This document shows, one piece after another, positions 20,665-34,089 of a DNA stretch of 64,000 bases (within the stretch, counting starts at the first letter, position 1; each line of letters opens with the position of its first letter). A program made the position numbers and the translations under genes. The notes under the pieces were generated by a model, which had not been told where the DNA came from, did no database searches, and was given only the letters and a program-made list of their open reading frames with translations. Location of the stretch: positions 18,281,500 through 18,345,499 of the forward strand of contig NC_090743.1 of assembly GCF_036898095.1 (NCBI RefSeq), written 5' to 3'. This DNA is from Palaemon carinicauda (lineage: Eukaryota > Arthropoda > Malacostraca > Decapoda > Palaemonidae).

Positions 20665-21233
20665 ATAGGGTTTGTTTTTATTTGTTTGACAAGTTAGAAG
20701 ATATTCCAGAAAAGGTTCATTGCCCAAGAGGAATGCTGAGCTCCTGGTTTTGAGGCAGCAAAGGGCAGGTAGGCAAATGGTGTGAATATTTTCAGTTTCT
20801 CTTAATTTGAATGCCGGTAATGTATTGGAATATTTTTTGGATGTTGAAAAAAATATTTGTACATAATTTATTATAACTGTATTTCATGAAATATTTGAAA
20901 ACCCCATTCTAATACTTATGCCTTTTTCTTTCTTCCCGAGGTGTGAATTTTTGCAGACACGCTGCAGTTCATCTTATTCGGCCTGGCTTTATAAGTGTGC
21001 AAGGCCCCGTGCACTTCTTCGCAACATGAATATTCTACTGGTACATGGAGAAGAACATGAAGAGGATTTGTGCTGCTGTGGCTGCCAATGCTCCAATATT
21101 ACAGTAAGATGGTTGTTTTAATGGTGAGGGGAAAAGGCATGATCCAAATGGAAAATGCTCATTTTCTATGGATAGAGGAATAGCATCACAAGAGAAAAGC
21201 AGTGGACAAGTCTTCTGGGAAAAAGCAGTTTTC
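20665..21233 (+). repeat. 3.4-kb duplicated unit, copy 1, last piece
   Basis: Matches 28890-29430. It includes an exon-like block with a pyrimidine tract before it and CAG/GTAGG after it (20690-20770), and a diverged Tigger transposase block (CGCTGCAGTTCATCTTATTC, then ATGAATATTCTACTGG). It ends with a block containing GAAAAGCAGTGGACA. It stops where DIRS copy B1 begins. Confidence 0.78.
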
Positions 21234-22643
21234 TGGGCTCCGACCCGTGTCGGCCAGTGAAATGCTCCTTTAGCACTATTTCTAAGGTATATAACTGCTA
21301 TATATTACCAGAGAAAAAATTGCATGGGAATGCCAGGTTGAACCCAGCTCGCTCACCTGTATAAGGTGTCGATATGATACTGGGGCACGATAAATCACAA
21401 CCAGAGGCCTCGCACCATTTAGATGTCTCCTGTCAAAATCCCCGAACAGCTAGGCGCCGTTCAACCTCGTACTACTACTAACCAACCCACGCCAGTGACG
21501 TCACTCCTTTTTAGCACGCAGTGTGATAACAATACTTTGTGTTGTGCTTACATTTCGCTGTTTTTCTCTGGATTTACCTCAAGATGTCCGACTCCACTGT
21601 CACTACATCTAAGTTAAGTACCAGGGCTATGAGTTTTGAGATTTTGGAGGGAGCCTTGTCTGTTTTGGTTTATATTATTCAGTTTTTATTCACGACCTTG
21701 CTGGGTCTCCCTCGGTACAGGCTCCTTCCTCTCTCTCTCTCGTTCGTTCTAACAATTTCCAATTAGTCCTCCATACTGATTGTTTCTCGTTGTGAACTTT
21801 ACGGATCTCCACGGTTCACACACCGTATCAATTTTATATTGTCCTGTTTTATGATAAGTTATTTCATATTCATGTGCGTATATTGGAGGTTGGCATGCCT
21901 GATCGCCATCGGCATTCTTTTCCACATATCATATCTTAGCTTATTTACGTTCGCACGCCACGGACTCGCTTACTATTTTAACGTCATTCGTATGATTGCA
22001 TTAGTTCGAGGGGCTTTCATGAGTCAGTTATTACAATTTAGTTTTCATTTTGTTAGCACTTCACTGACCCTGTGTTCTGTTGGTATCCCTGCCTACTCCT
22101 AGCGCCGCCAGGCTTGTTCCTTTCTGTCTCTTGTTCGCGCCCTCGTTTGTTTTACGATTGATTTCTAGCTAATTTTATTATTATTATCATCCAGCATGCC
22201 TTCCTCTCATATTTACCACGTGTTATGTTTTTTATAGAGTTTTTAACCTTTCCACGTGATCATATCACTCGTGTGTCTGGCAGGTTGGTATACCTGATAT
22301 CGTCTCGTAGCCACCTACTCCTAGCCTCCCGCCGATATCTTATATGCGCCTATGTTCCCCTCCCGGGGGCATCCGCTTTGCACGGGCGGTTTCCCGTTGT
22401 TCTGTGAGGCATTCTATTATTATTCATTAACGTACATTACGTTTCCCCACTACTCTACCCGGTCGTAGTCGTTTCTTTCCGTCGCTCGTTTGGCGACGAT
22501 CGGCGGGGAGTCTCGACTCGTTCTGTGGTACCTTGTTATGTTATTTAATATTAAGTTGTGTACGGGCTTCTCCCGCTTGGTCCCGCACTTCACGGACCCT
22601 TTTAAGATCCCCCCGGCCCTCTGTCACGCACCTCACGGACCTC

Positions 22644-22669
22644 ATATAGATATATATATATATATATAT

Positions 22670-22710
<41 letters not shown>
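22644..22710. repeat. (TA)n plus (AAT)n microsatellite
   Basis: A TA run is followed immediately by an AAT run, within the B1 non-coding interval. Confidence 0.95.
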
Positions 22711-22711
<1 letters not shown>

Positions 22712-23180
22712 TTTATTGGACAAAAAATATTTACATACAAAGATTTACAAAAAGAAAAAAGACTCAGTCCAAGCCCATGTGGAGCAGAGCTCTTCGGGCA
22801 ATAATACAACTAAAATAATATCATTACGGGATCCCCGGGAGTAGCTTTTATTCATTAGCATTCGGTCGAGTTTTTTTTAGTTGAGCCCCGGAGCCAACGT
22901 TATTCATTATTACTTGGATTCCCTTTATATTTTAGTCACCTTTTCTATTATATACGATCCTAGTTCTCGACCTTGCCTTCCATGATATGATCACGAATAG
23001 GTTTGACTTAATTTAATTCATTAATTTAAGTTGATTTAATAATTTTATAATCAAGTAAAGCTGTTATTTGATTTTTTAAACACCAGGGTCCCCTGGGGGG
23101 TCCCCTAATTTGCCTTCATTCAATTATTAAGGCATTATACATGAATAATTTTTATCATTTATTTGATGTATGACTTATAA

Positions 23181-23703
<523 letters not shown>

Positions 23704-23766
23704 CACTGGGACCTTCGGCCCCTAATTGCTTTCCTTTAAGAGACTCATGTATCTTTTATCTTACAG

Positions 23767-23937
23767 ACTGTCCGCTGTGCGATGACGGTGTGTGTCGCTG
23801 TTCTCCACCAACCCTGCAGCCATAATGTGTGTCGTTCGCACGCTCTCTGCTCTCTTCAAGTGGATGACCTAGCTGTTTGGCATCCGGACAACTGTCCTGT
23901 CTGCTACAAATTGGTTTCCACTCTAACATCTGAATCG
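23767..23937 (+). CDS. B1 gag exon (Cys/His region)
   Basis: A 57-codon exon bounded by AG (23765-23766) and GTGAGT (23938). It encodes a Cys/His-rich stretch (CSHNVCRSHALC, then CPVCYKL) like the zinc-binding N-terminus of other DIRS gags. The homologous exon in B4 is 43121-43309, with the same boundaries and phase. Confidence 0.75.
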
Positions 23938-24126
23938 GTGAGTGCAGTTACTTTTATTACTTATTTATGGGGAGTCACATTTTAATGTCCTCTTTTATTA
24001 TATTGTACTATAAGGCAACAGTCCTATGGACTTCCTGCATGCCCTATATGTGCCTACGAAGCCCTTGGGCTTTTTAGTTTTTCTTTGGCACTTTTTATCA
24101 CTCACTAATAGACTGTTCTCTTTCAG
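23938..24126 (+). other. B1 gag intron (189 bp, phase 0)
   Basis: GTGAGTGCAG at the donor and a CTCTTTCAG acceptor. Removing it keeps the frame between 23767-23937 and 24127 onward. B4 (43310-43436) and B5 (52278-52408) have introns at the same place. The intron itself carries in-frame stops. Confidence 0.8.
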
Positions 24127-25850
24127 AGCACCCAGCTTGAAATGGAAACAGCCTGAGCTACCCTCAAGATCTGGGTTGGCGGGTTCGCCCGCAACGTGAA
24201 GGCCAGACAGCCATATGTCCTTTCTGAGGAATGGTGTTCCCTTCTCTACCCCAATGCTAAAACATCAGCTGCGGTCCCCAAAGCGCTAGCGGACCCGATC
24301 ATCGAGACCATTGCTTCACTTTTGCTGGCCCCGGACCAAGGGGAGACGGGCGCCACCCTAACTGAGGACGTCGCTACCCTCGACCTTGATGTGGAGCCCA
24401 TGGCTCTGGATGATCCTGACGCAGGTAGGGACGTAGGTGAGTCAGGTGGTTCTCGGGGTGGGATTCCTCTCCCTAGCCCGGCTTTCTCTTCTATTTCGGA
24501 CCAATCTTCCTTTCGCGGTTTTCCTGAGGCAACCAGGACTGATCTCAGCTCCCGACCCGTTCCACCCAAAGTGAAGGCTCCTCACAAGTCTCTATATAGA
24601 ACCCACAACCCTTCGAGATCGTCACCCTCGGAGGCTAAATCCTCCTCCACTAGAGTTTCTCAAGACCCAATTGCTGTGCCCTCAACCTCTCAAGAGGTAG
24701 TCTCTGTTCCGGCACCTGTTCCCCCCCAGGCGGGATCATTTAACATGGAGGAATTTTCTGACAAACTGTTTGCTCGTTTTGAGTCGATACTATCGTCTCA
24801 TACGAAGCAATCACACGAGAGGATAGCTTCTGTGGAGAGCCTAGTCCAAGGCCTCATGAGTTCGGGGCTACCACCTCCTCAACAGCAGTACCCCATTCCC
24901 GACGCCTCCAAGCTTCCTCCTTTCAATAAGAATAACCCTTGGAGGTTAGCATTGCATGCCCCCTTTTCGGAGGGTATGCTGTCAATCGAGGGTTTCAGTA
25001 CACGGCCTCTTACTGACTAGAAATTCTACCCGCCAGGTCTCTAATTCCCCTTCCCCGGCTACGCTCGCCTCACAGAAGAAGCTCTGATCCGTTTAGATAA
25101 GGTTCCAAAGGAAACTGTCATTTTTCCTAAAGAACAGGCACAGTCTGTCTTGGTTCGCCTGTTCCATGAGTGGCAATGTTTGAACACCATGATTACGGCC
25201 CACAAGAGTTTGTACACTATGTTTGTGGCCGACGACCAAACCCCTACACCATGTGCGACCAAGATTCTGGAGTCGGTCTTCCAGGCTATCAAAGATGAAA
25301 AGCCTTTACCACAACTCAGGGAGACCGACTTAACCTTCCTCCTCTTTCCGGGGTCAATGACTGTTGGCGGAATGCCCCAGCTACCTTTTCAGTAGGTAAG
25401 TTGAGCCCGGACTGTGCCTCGACGCAGTTCCGCGAACGGCTTCCCAAACTCCCAGAATCTCTACTTAAATTAGAATTTGGTTCTAGGTGCAGGTTCGGCA
25501 GATCTATTAATTCGGTCACCCTTTCCGAGTTGGCCGTTGCCACTTACAACGAGGAGGACTTCCTTAAGGCCCTCACTAAGTCGTCACTGCAAAACTTCAT
25601 GGCTGACGCCTATGATTTTGCAAGCGCCAGGACCCGTTGTCGACGACACGTCCTCTCTGAAGCCACCATTAGGCACGAGCCTAATGAGCTCATCAAAGCT
25701 CCAGTTTGGGGCCCGGATCTTTTCCCGGAGGATTTGGTTAACTCGGCCCTTAGTGAGGCAGCTAGGGCCAACCAAAGCCTCAAAGTTAGGTGGGGCCTCG
25801 TCCCAAAGAGGAGATATGAGCCGACTGGTTCCCCAATCTGAGGTAGGAAG
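24127..25850 (+). pseudogene. B1 gag, main part, with stops
   Basis: Runs in frame from the intron acceptor. A TGA at 24154-24156 interrupts it early (probably a former Trp codon), then 274 codons are open to TAG 25018-25020. Features: LDLDVEPM (shared with B4), a Ser/Pro-rich middle, a helical segment (MEEFSDKLFARFESIL) and the family signature DASKLPPFNKNNPWRLALHAP. Past the stops the same protein continues (LDKVPKETVIFPKEQAQ at about 25095). After a frame change it resumes at 25401-25841, ending with SEAARANQSLKVRWGLVPKRR. It is inactive as a single protein. Confidence 0.78.
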
Positions 25851-25944
25851 AGACTGAGGCCTTTCCACTCTTCCCAATTCAGGGTTCCAACGGCTCCCCA
25901 AGGCCCCCAGCCTTCTACATCAAAGGGCCAGCAGCAAGAGCCAT

Positions 25945-26711
25945 ATGTCCTGGTCCCTCAGTCTCAAATCGCCTCCACGTCCTTCTCCCCCGCCTTTAAC
26001 CCAATTTATGAGGCTCAGACCTCCTTCCGTGGCTACCAGCGTCACAGAGGTGCCAGGGGTGCCTTTCGCGCCCGAGGTAGCGGAAGGGGTTACCACCGGG
26101 GAAAGTCTACTCGTGGAAGCAGAGGAGGCAAATCATCCTCCACCCAATGAGACAACGCAGGTAGGAGGGAGACTGTACCTTTTTCGAGACCGTTGGAAGT
26201 TCAGCGATTGGGCTTCCAGCATTATCTCCAAAGTACTAGGGTGGAGCTGGATACAGGGACCTCCTCCACCGAACAGCTTTTACCAATTGCCAACAGAAGA
26301 ACTATGTTCCTTCACGACAGATCTGCTACAAAAGAATGCGATCCAAAGCATACGTTGCTTAAGATTTCAAGGGCGCTTGTTCAGCGTGCCAAAGAAAGGC
26401 TCAGACAAACGAAGGGTAATCCTGGACCTGTCTCGTTTGAATTCCTTCATTCGTTGCGACAAATTCCGTATGCTTACCGTCTCGCAGGTGCGGACCTTAC
26501 TTCCCCGTGGGGCCGTCACCACCTCCATCGATCTTACCGATGCCTACTATCACGTTCCAATAGCAAGGCATTTTCGTCCTTTTCTGGGCTTCAAGCTAGG
26601 CACACAAGCCTACACATTCAAAGTGATGCCGTTCGGGCTCAACGTGGCACCCAGAATCTTCACCAAACTAGCAGACAGTCATTCAAGAGCTTCGCACTCA
26701 GGGAATACAGG
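25945..26711 (+). pseudogene. B1 reverse transcriptase, truncated
   Basis: The frame includes RT fingers and palm up to motif B: VGGRLYLFRDRWKF, GRLFSVPKKGSDKRRVILDL, TSIDLTDAYYHVPI (motif A) and FKVMPFGLNVAPRIFTKLA. It is cut at 26711, upstream of the YxDD active site, and runs on for 63 codons into relic Tigger DNA. Without the catalytic loop and RNase H it cannot act as RT. Confidence 0.85.
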
Positions 26712-27260
26712 TAGTGGTAGTTATACACTGATTTTATGTTGTAACACCACAGTTCATCTTAATTGTGTTGGCTTTGTGCCGGCAAGGTGTTGTGCACTTC
26801 ATCACATCATGAATATGCTACCGGTTTACTGGATGTGCAATAAAGAGCGGACAATGAGTAAGCTGCTCCTGAACTGGTTTCATTATTGCCTTGTGCATTA
26901 GGTTGAATGTTATTTGTGGAACAAAGTTTTTGATTTATAGTTCCTGCTCACTCTTCATAATGTTCCAGGACACTTGTCCTCGGTTAACGTACAGAATTCT
27001 AATGTGCAATTGGTGGTCTTCTCTCTGAATACCGCTGAGCTCTTCCAACTGATGGATGAGGGCGTCGTAATAAACTTGAAATGGTGTGACTTTGAGTAAC
27101 TGTCTATAAAGACCCTGACCTGGAAGTTGTGCAGTATTTTTAGTTACAGTCGCTGACTTGATGTTGAGGAATCTTTTTGTGTGTCACGCCACACTGAAAG
27201 CTTGCTGGAAATGTCTGGCCAGAGTGTACGAAGGACTAGCCTACTCCCTCTCTGAAGCAG
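26712..27260 (+). pseudogene. Tigger-like transposase relic, copy 2 (3' half)
   Basis: Readable parts: LNCVGFVPARCCALHH, MNMLPVYWMCNKERTMSKLLLNWFHYCLVH, then LTLHNVPGHLSSV (second Asp changed to His) and FQLMDEG (third Asp kept). Stops and shifts throughout. Confidence 0.75.
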
Positions 27261-28564
27261 CTACTTACTGTATTTTGGTATTGAAAAATTTGTCTGTTAT
27301 CATGGTTTCCTAAAGTGTTTCACTTTTTTCCCTGGGTTTTTGGTATATGGATGAATTTAAGTTTATAAGGTTTCATGCCATCATTTGAAAGTGTACCCAT
27401 ACATATGAGGTACATTGGATTTGTTGCATTGTGGTGATAGAAATAAATCTTTGAGACAAGCAAGTTGGGCCAATTATAGCTACAGCAAAATTACCTTTTG
27501 TTCTGAACCCCTTCAACTCAGATAAATTCAGTCTATTAATTTAAATTAATAGAAATTTAATCGATATAATTTGTTGTCTAGAAGTATAATTGCACTTTGG
27601 ACCACTGAAATACCACTCTAGACCCCAATTTTTTGTTTGGACCCCCAGTAATTGTTCCATGGACCACTTGGTCCAGATGGACTGCTTTTGAAAACCACTG
27701 ACATATTTTATAGTACATTACTTAACATAACTATTGCATAGTATTTTGCAGTTCCTTTAATTATGATAGTTCTCTATCAAGACATTTTGAATCTTTATTT
27801 ACAGCATCGATGACAAGTTCGTTCTTTATTTACGGTAGTACTATACCAAGGCAGACACTTTAGTTCCTTTACTTACGATAGTATTGTATTAAGATATTTT
27901 GAATTTTTTCGTCCGTGGAGACATGTCGTGCCTGCAGTTATGTCCCTTGATCATTGTCATTGGTCGTCCATTTCTAATTGTAAGGCTTATCTGCACCCGC
28001 CTTGCCAACTGTGCCCCTTTGGTGAATATTTTCATGTAAATTATAATTGTTGCTTTTTGTTGCAAATGGTTCCATTCATATTTATAAATACTAGTGCTGT
28101 AAGTGTCTATTATTGTACTTATATATGAAGGTGAAACTAATTACTGTATTTCTTTAGATGTTAATTAGGCATACTATGTTGTGAGGATTTTAGTCATACA
28201 AGTACCTGTATACACACTAAACGTTAAATGAATGCAAGTACCAACCAGTCAACGCCTTATGGATTGCTTCAGGCATCATGAAGTTACTGCGTTGAACTGT
28301 ACAAAAATTGTTAGTTGGCTTTTAATACTTACTGTATATAAAAACCATAAATACTGTAGATGATAGGATTGTACCTGGTCTTTTTATTAACTTGTACACA
28401 AAATTAGTAAAGGCTACATGTTAGGTGGCGAGGGTAGCGAGTCGACCTCTCCAAGAGTGTCATCACTTGAGCGATGTCGTCGTAGTACTAAAGTGATAGT
28501 AGAGTACATATATTACAGCATTATACATTACAGTATCAGCAGGCCTTGTGACTTCAGAACAAAT

Positions 28565-28800
28565 TTGTTCCGTGACTGGAATACAAATCTACGCTATTTA
28601 TTACTGGTATTACTTTCGGTGAAGTTGAGAGGATGAGCCGTTGAAATTTATCAAGGGTTAACTACCCATCTCGCTAGTTTGCTTGGGGGTATGGGGGGTA
28701 GCTCGCTACCCCTATCTCGCGCACTTGTGATTGAGCTCGCTTTGCTTTTGGCTCGGATGGAGATCGGTTGTTACCACTCATCCACTACGCTTATTTTGGA
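28565..28800 (+). mobile_element. DIRS-D-type leader fragment, copy 2
   Basis: Paralogue of 12919-13160 and 31946-32180, similar to the DIRS-D left end at 57794-58000. Confidence 0.7.
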
Positions 28801-29329
28801 CTGCCATTAATTTTTGTCTCAACTTGCGTTTTTATGTATAAATGAACGTTTTTCTTGTATATATAAATGTTAAATACCTTATTATATATAGGGTTGTCTT
28901 TTATTTGTTTGACAGGTTTTGTTACAAGATACTCCAGAAGAGGTTCATTGCCCTAAAGGAATGCTGTACAGCTCCTGGTTTCGAGGTAGCAAAGAGCAGG
29001 TAGGCTAATGATAATTTTTTCAAGTTCTCTTCATTTGAATGCAGATAATGTATCGGAATATTTTGTGGATGTTGAAAAAATATTTACATAATTTATATTT
29101 GAAAACCCCATTCCATTAGTTATGCCTTTCTTTCTTCCCGAGGTGTAATTTGATTTTTTGCGGAAATGCTGCAGGTTATCTTATTCAGCCTGGCTTTATA
29201 AGTGTGCAAGGCCCTGTGCACTTCGTCGCAACATGAATATTTTACTGGTATACGGAGAAGAACAAGATGGTGATTTGTGCTGTTGTGGTTGCCTATGCTC
29301 CTAATAGACTGAAGGTTGTATTAAAGGTG

Positions 29330-29700
29330 AGGGGAAAAGGCATGATCCAAATGGTAAATGCCCATTTTCTATGGATAGAGGATTAGAATCACAAGAGAAA
29401 AGCAGTGGACACTAAGGGGAAAAAAAAAGCAGTATTTTCCCCCAGGCATTTTGCTAAAGATGAACCTCAGCCGTCCACCAGTCTCTATACCACATATCCT
29501 CCGCATGCATTTTACCAAGCCCGCAAAGGCTGGTTTGACAAGGTTAAACAGCAATTTTCAGTGAATATAATTACTTGGGTGTTGGCCTATGAGGACCATG
29601 AGGCAACGAATCTTTTCTTTAACGAGCCTCAAAACATCGTGCAGTAGGGGTACGTGCAGTAAGGGTGCAAGCTGGAATAAGCTTTGAATATGAATGAAAT
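29330..29700 (+). pseudogene. Tigger-like transposase relic (5' half)
   Basis: A short open frame encodes the end of a CENPB-type DNA-binding domain (SLYTTYPPHAFYQARKGWFDKVKQQF). After stops it reads NMNEMG, where the first catalytic Asp of the NxDETG motif has become Asn. The 3' half of the same relic starts at 30110. Confidence 0.7.
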
Positions 29701-30109
29701 GGGTAAGTTTATGATCATTTGCGGGAAATTCTATGATATATGCTCAATTTAAAGTGTACGTACGCTCAATGTGAATGTTTTAATTAGCATACATGCAGTA
29801 TGTAAATATTAAAATACTGTATCATACCTGAATGATAGTTATAATTTAGATTATAAATAATATTCAATACTGTAGTATTTTTTTCTATAGTTTTTTTTTT
29901 ATAAGATACAGGAGAAGAGGTTTGTTGCCCAGGAAGAATGCTGTCAAGCAAAGGATGGGTAGGCTAAGGTTGTGAATTTTTAGTTATCTTAAGTGCATGG
30001 AATTTTTTCAAATTTTCATTGGATGTTTAAAAGATAATATACATTATTAATAGTAACTGCACTATATGAAGTATATCAAAACTCCGTCTAATAATTTTTC
30101 CTGACTTGG

Positions 30110-30660
30110 GCAGCTATACACTGATTTTGTTCTGTAACACCACAGGTCATCTTAATCATGCTGGCTTTGTGTCGGCAAGGCTCTGTGCACTTCACAACCT
30201 GAATATGCTACTGGTTTACTGGATGTACAAAAAAGAGGTGTGGACAATAAGCTGCTCCTGAAATAGTGTCATTATTGCCTTGTACAGGAGGTTGAAAGTT
30301 ATTTGTGGAACAAAGGGTTGGATTTAAAGGTCATGCTAACCCTTGTTATTGCTCCAAGACGCTTCTCCTCAGTTAACGTACAGAATTCTAATTGGCAAGA
30401 GGTGGTCTTTACTTCGAACACCGCTGAGCTCGTCCAACTGATGGACCAAGACTTTGTCAAAAACTTGCAAGGCCCATTACAGCAGACTAGTGATGGTGTG
30501 ACTCGAAGTAACTGTCAATAAAGACCCTGACCTGATGTCATGCAGTATTTAGTTACACCATCGCGGACTTAGTTGTCCAGGAATTTTTTAAGTAACGCCA
30601 AACTGAAAGCTTGCTGGAAATGTCTGGCCAGGGTGTACGAAGGACTAGCCTACTCCCGCT
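30110..30660 (+). pseudogene. Tigger-like transposase relic, copy 3 (3' half)
   Basis: Readable parts: LNHAGFVSARLCALHN, LNMLLVYWMYKKEVW, WNKGLDLKVMLTL and LVQLMDQDF. The second Asp is lost here (VIAPRR in place of DNAP). Stops are frequent. Confidence 0.72.
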
Positions 30661-31945
30661 CTGAAGCAGCAGCTTACTGTATTCTGGTTTTGAATAATTG
30701 AGTCGCTGTTATCATGGTTTCCTGAAGTATTCCACTTTTTTTTCCCTGGGGTTTTGGTATATAGATGAATTTAAGCTTAAAAGGTTTCATGCCATCATTT
30801 GAAAGTGTACCCATACATATGAACATTAGATTTGTTGAATTGTGGTGATAGAAATTAATCCTTGAGAAAAGTAAGTTGTGCCAATTATGGCTACAGCAAA
30901 ATTACCTTTAGTTCTGAACCCCTTCAACTCTATTAAATTCATTCTATTAATTTAAATCCCTCTTTGAACTTTGTCATGATGTAATTATATAGAAATTTAA
31001 TTGATATAACAATTTGTCCTGAAGTATAGTTGCACTATGGACCACTGAAATACCACAGACCGCAATGTTTTGGACCCCCAGTAATTGTTCCATGGACCAC
31101 TTGGTCCAAATGGACCGCTGTTGAGAACCACTGGCATAGACGATCATCCTCCCCTTGTACCAGAATGGTAAGATATCTTTAAGTAAATTTTAAGGTTTTA
31201 AAATTAAAAGGAAATATGTAGATTACCTGAATTTAATAATTATTAATTCTTAGCAGTTGGTCAGTTATTTTGAATAATAAAAATACAATAACTTGATAAA
31301 TAAAGTGTTTTTATAGGACATTAAAATAACTATTGCATAGTATTTTGTAGTTCCTTTATTTACAATAGTAGTGTATCAAGACATTTTGAATGTCGTCCAT
31401 TTATAGCCGTATGGCTCATCTGCATCCACTTTGCCAACTGTGCCCCTTTGGTGAATATATACTAGCGCTGTAAGTGTCTATATGACTACTTAAATTTGTA
31501 AAGGTGAAACTAATTGCTGTATTTCTTTAAATGTTTATTAGGCATACTGTGTTGTAAGGATTTGTCGTTCATGTATCTGTATACATACTACTAGTTAAAT
31601 GAATGCAAGCACCAACCAGTCAACACCTTATGGATTGCATCAGGCATCACGAAGTTACTGCGTCTGTACAAAAATTATTAGTTGGCTATTATTATTTACT
31701 GTATATTAAAACCATAAATACTGTAAATGACTATGATAGGACTACCTTGTCTTTTATTAACAGTACTGTACACAAAATTAGTAGTAAAGGCTACAAGTTA
31801 GGTGGCAATGGAAGCGAGTCACACTTCCTAAGTGTGTGTTCACTTTAGCGATGTCGTCGCAGTACTAAAGTGATAGTACAGTACTGTATATATATTAAAT
31901 TGCTATACAATGCAGTATCAGCAGGTCTTGTGACTAAATAACAAG

Positions 31946-32180
31946 TTTGTTCCGTGACTGGAATACAAACCTACGCTATTTATTAGGGGTATTGCTTTCT
32001 GTCAAGTTGAGAGGACAAGCCATTGACATTTAGCGAGGGGTAATTACCCGTCCCGCTATTTAGCAGGTGTTGGGTGGGGTAGCTCGCTACCCCTCTCTCG
32101 CACACTTCTGATTGAGCTCGCTTTGATTTTGGCTCGGATGGAGATCGGTTGTTACCACTCATCCACTACGCTTATTTTGG
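31946..32180 (+). mobile_element. DIRS-D-type leader fragment, copy 3
   Basis: Paralogue of 12919-13160 and 28565-28800. Confidence 0.7.
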
Positions 32181-32350
32181 ACTGCCATTAATTTTTGTCA
32201 AGTTACGTTTTTATGTATAATGAACGTTTTTCTTGTATATATAAATGTTAAATACCTTAATATATATAGGGTTGTCTTTTATTTAACAGGTTTTGTTAGA
32301 AGATACTGTACACCAAAAGAGGTTCATTGCCTAAGAGGAATGCTGTGCTC

Positions 32351-33408
32351 CTGGTTTGAGGTAGTCAACTCTGTGGCCTGTCACGGAGTAGAAGTAAATA
32401 AAATGGAATTTAAAATGTATAGTGTGCAAATGTCGGTAAAGTCCTTAGAGAAGGAATATGAACATATGTTTCATAGAAATAGTGGATTTTTTTTTTAATA
32501 TTTACTTCCTGATTTTTATACACAGCAAATAGAGCTTTTAAATTACTGCTTGGAAAGTTTTGCTCTCAAATAGTCAAGATTCAAATAGTAGATGCTTCAA
32601 TGTTTTAATTCTTCATGCTTGCTATTTCATTGCTACCGGAAAGGGTAGGGTAACGTTTAGGTGTTGAAATGCCTAGTACTTTTAAATAGATTATTGATTT
32701 CTGTATATATAAAACATCTATTTACTTGTTCTTTTGCAGGGCCATTTATATTAATTTTCTTGGCTGTCCCTCCTAAAGTTATGTCAAGAGTAGGCAATTA
32801 AGGAACTTCAATAGAAATCCAGTGGACAAACTTCAGAATACATAGATTAAGTAAAATTCTAGCTTTTCAACTGTGGAATCAAGAATTAAATGGTTATTTC
32901 AGGTTTGCCCAATGGTTTCCATTGGGTATTGTACTTTGAAAAAGAAATTTAGAAAATTCAGTATGAAACTTTTGCTTAAGTAAAAGGTATTACAGTACAT
33001 ACCATTTTGAATACTGTACTAAAAAATTTTCAGTTATATCTAAATATATTCAACCCATTTATAATTGACATCTTCCATTTAGAATACCAATTTTTATCCC
33101 ACGATTTTTCAGATTTATGAAAAATTACCAATTTGTTCCTACATATAAACAATTGTCCTTTTCAGAAAAAGGCCTGCCCACTTGAGAGGCCACCAAGTAG
33201 TCACTTTAGTTTTGGCCGTACCTCCTTACAAACTACAGTACTATTGCTTCATAAGCTTGTTGTGATCTTTTGGTATGCTACGTTTTCCTAGTAACAGGAC
33301 CTGGTACTGTAAGAACATTGCATCCCAGATGGTGGTGGTGGTTGTTGTTGTTTTGTCTTTGCTATTTTACGCTTTTGTTTTTTTTAGACAAGAAAATTCT
33401 ATTTTAAT
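32351..33408. other. no gene seen
   Basis: AT-rich DNA between the duplicated-unit array and the family-B cluster. No coding or repeat signal that I can name. Confidence 0.5.
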
Positions 33409-34089
33409 GGATTTGCTTGCAAGTCCAATTTGGACCTACGAAGAATAGCGATTTAAAGAATAGCGAATTAAAGTTTAGCGATTTAGTCTGTTAGTTTGTT
33501 CTCGCCTCAGAGGCTTCGATTTAGACTATATCCTTGTTTTTTTTTTTTGTTACGTTATTCTTCGTTCTTGGTTATTACTAAGAAAAGCAATCAATTTTAT
33601 TAATGTTCTTGTTTTATTGTGTGATGTTAGTTTTTTATTATGTAACCTTGAGAGCGAAAACAGAGACTGCTCGTTCCCTGTTCTACAGATATGAGTTATC
33701 CCTTCTCTCGTTTTCTTTGTTAGCTCGAGTAAGAGAGGTGAATTTCCCGTTCTCCGTTTTTATACGATCACGAGTTATTCAAGCCTCCTATTAGTATCAG
33801 AGTTGATGATAGTACGTTTAATATTATAAACGTTTTTATTGATGTGGTTACTGTTAATATAGCTAACACTATTAATAGGTACGTTAGTGTATGAGTCATT
33901 AATTGGGGTCGTTTTATACCGACACCCTTAGCTCCGGAGTTATGCTTAGCTCCGCCTTGAGTTATGCTCCGCTATATGGATACTCATTGGGTGAGAACTA
34001 GTTAACGTTCAGGAGCAGATTTTTGGAGTGCAACGGTGAAATCCGGCACTCGGACTCCGGCTGAAGCCTTTTACACACGAACCTTTGTC

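Larger units (their letters stand above)
26712..30109 (+). repeat. 3.4-kb duplicated unit, copy 2
   Basis: Spacing to copy 3 is constant at several landmarks: 26712/30110 for the transposase block, 26911/30298 for GTTATTTGTGGAAC, and 28890/32285 for the exon-like block. The period is therefore about 3.4 kb. It contains two transposase relic pieces, an hAT-type end near 27590-27705 (reverse complement of CAGTGGTTTTCAAA) and a DIRS-D-type leader (28565-28800). Confidence 0.85.
30110..32350 (+). repeat. 3.4-kb duplicated unit, copy 3 (partial)
   Basis: Repeats copy 2 from its transposase block to its exon-like block (ending near 32350), then stops. It includes an hAT-type terminus ending TTGAGAACCACTG at 31133. 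Confidence 0.82.
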
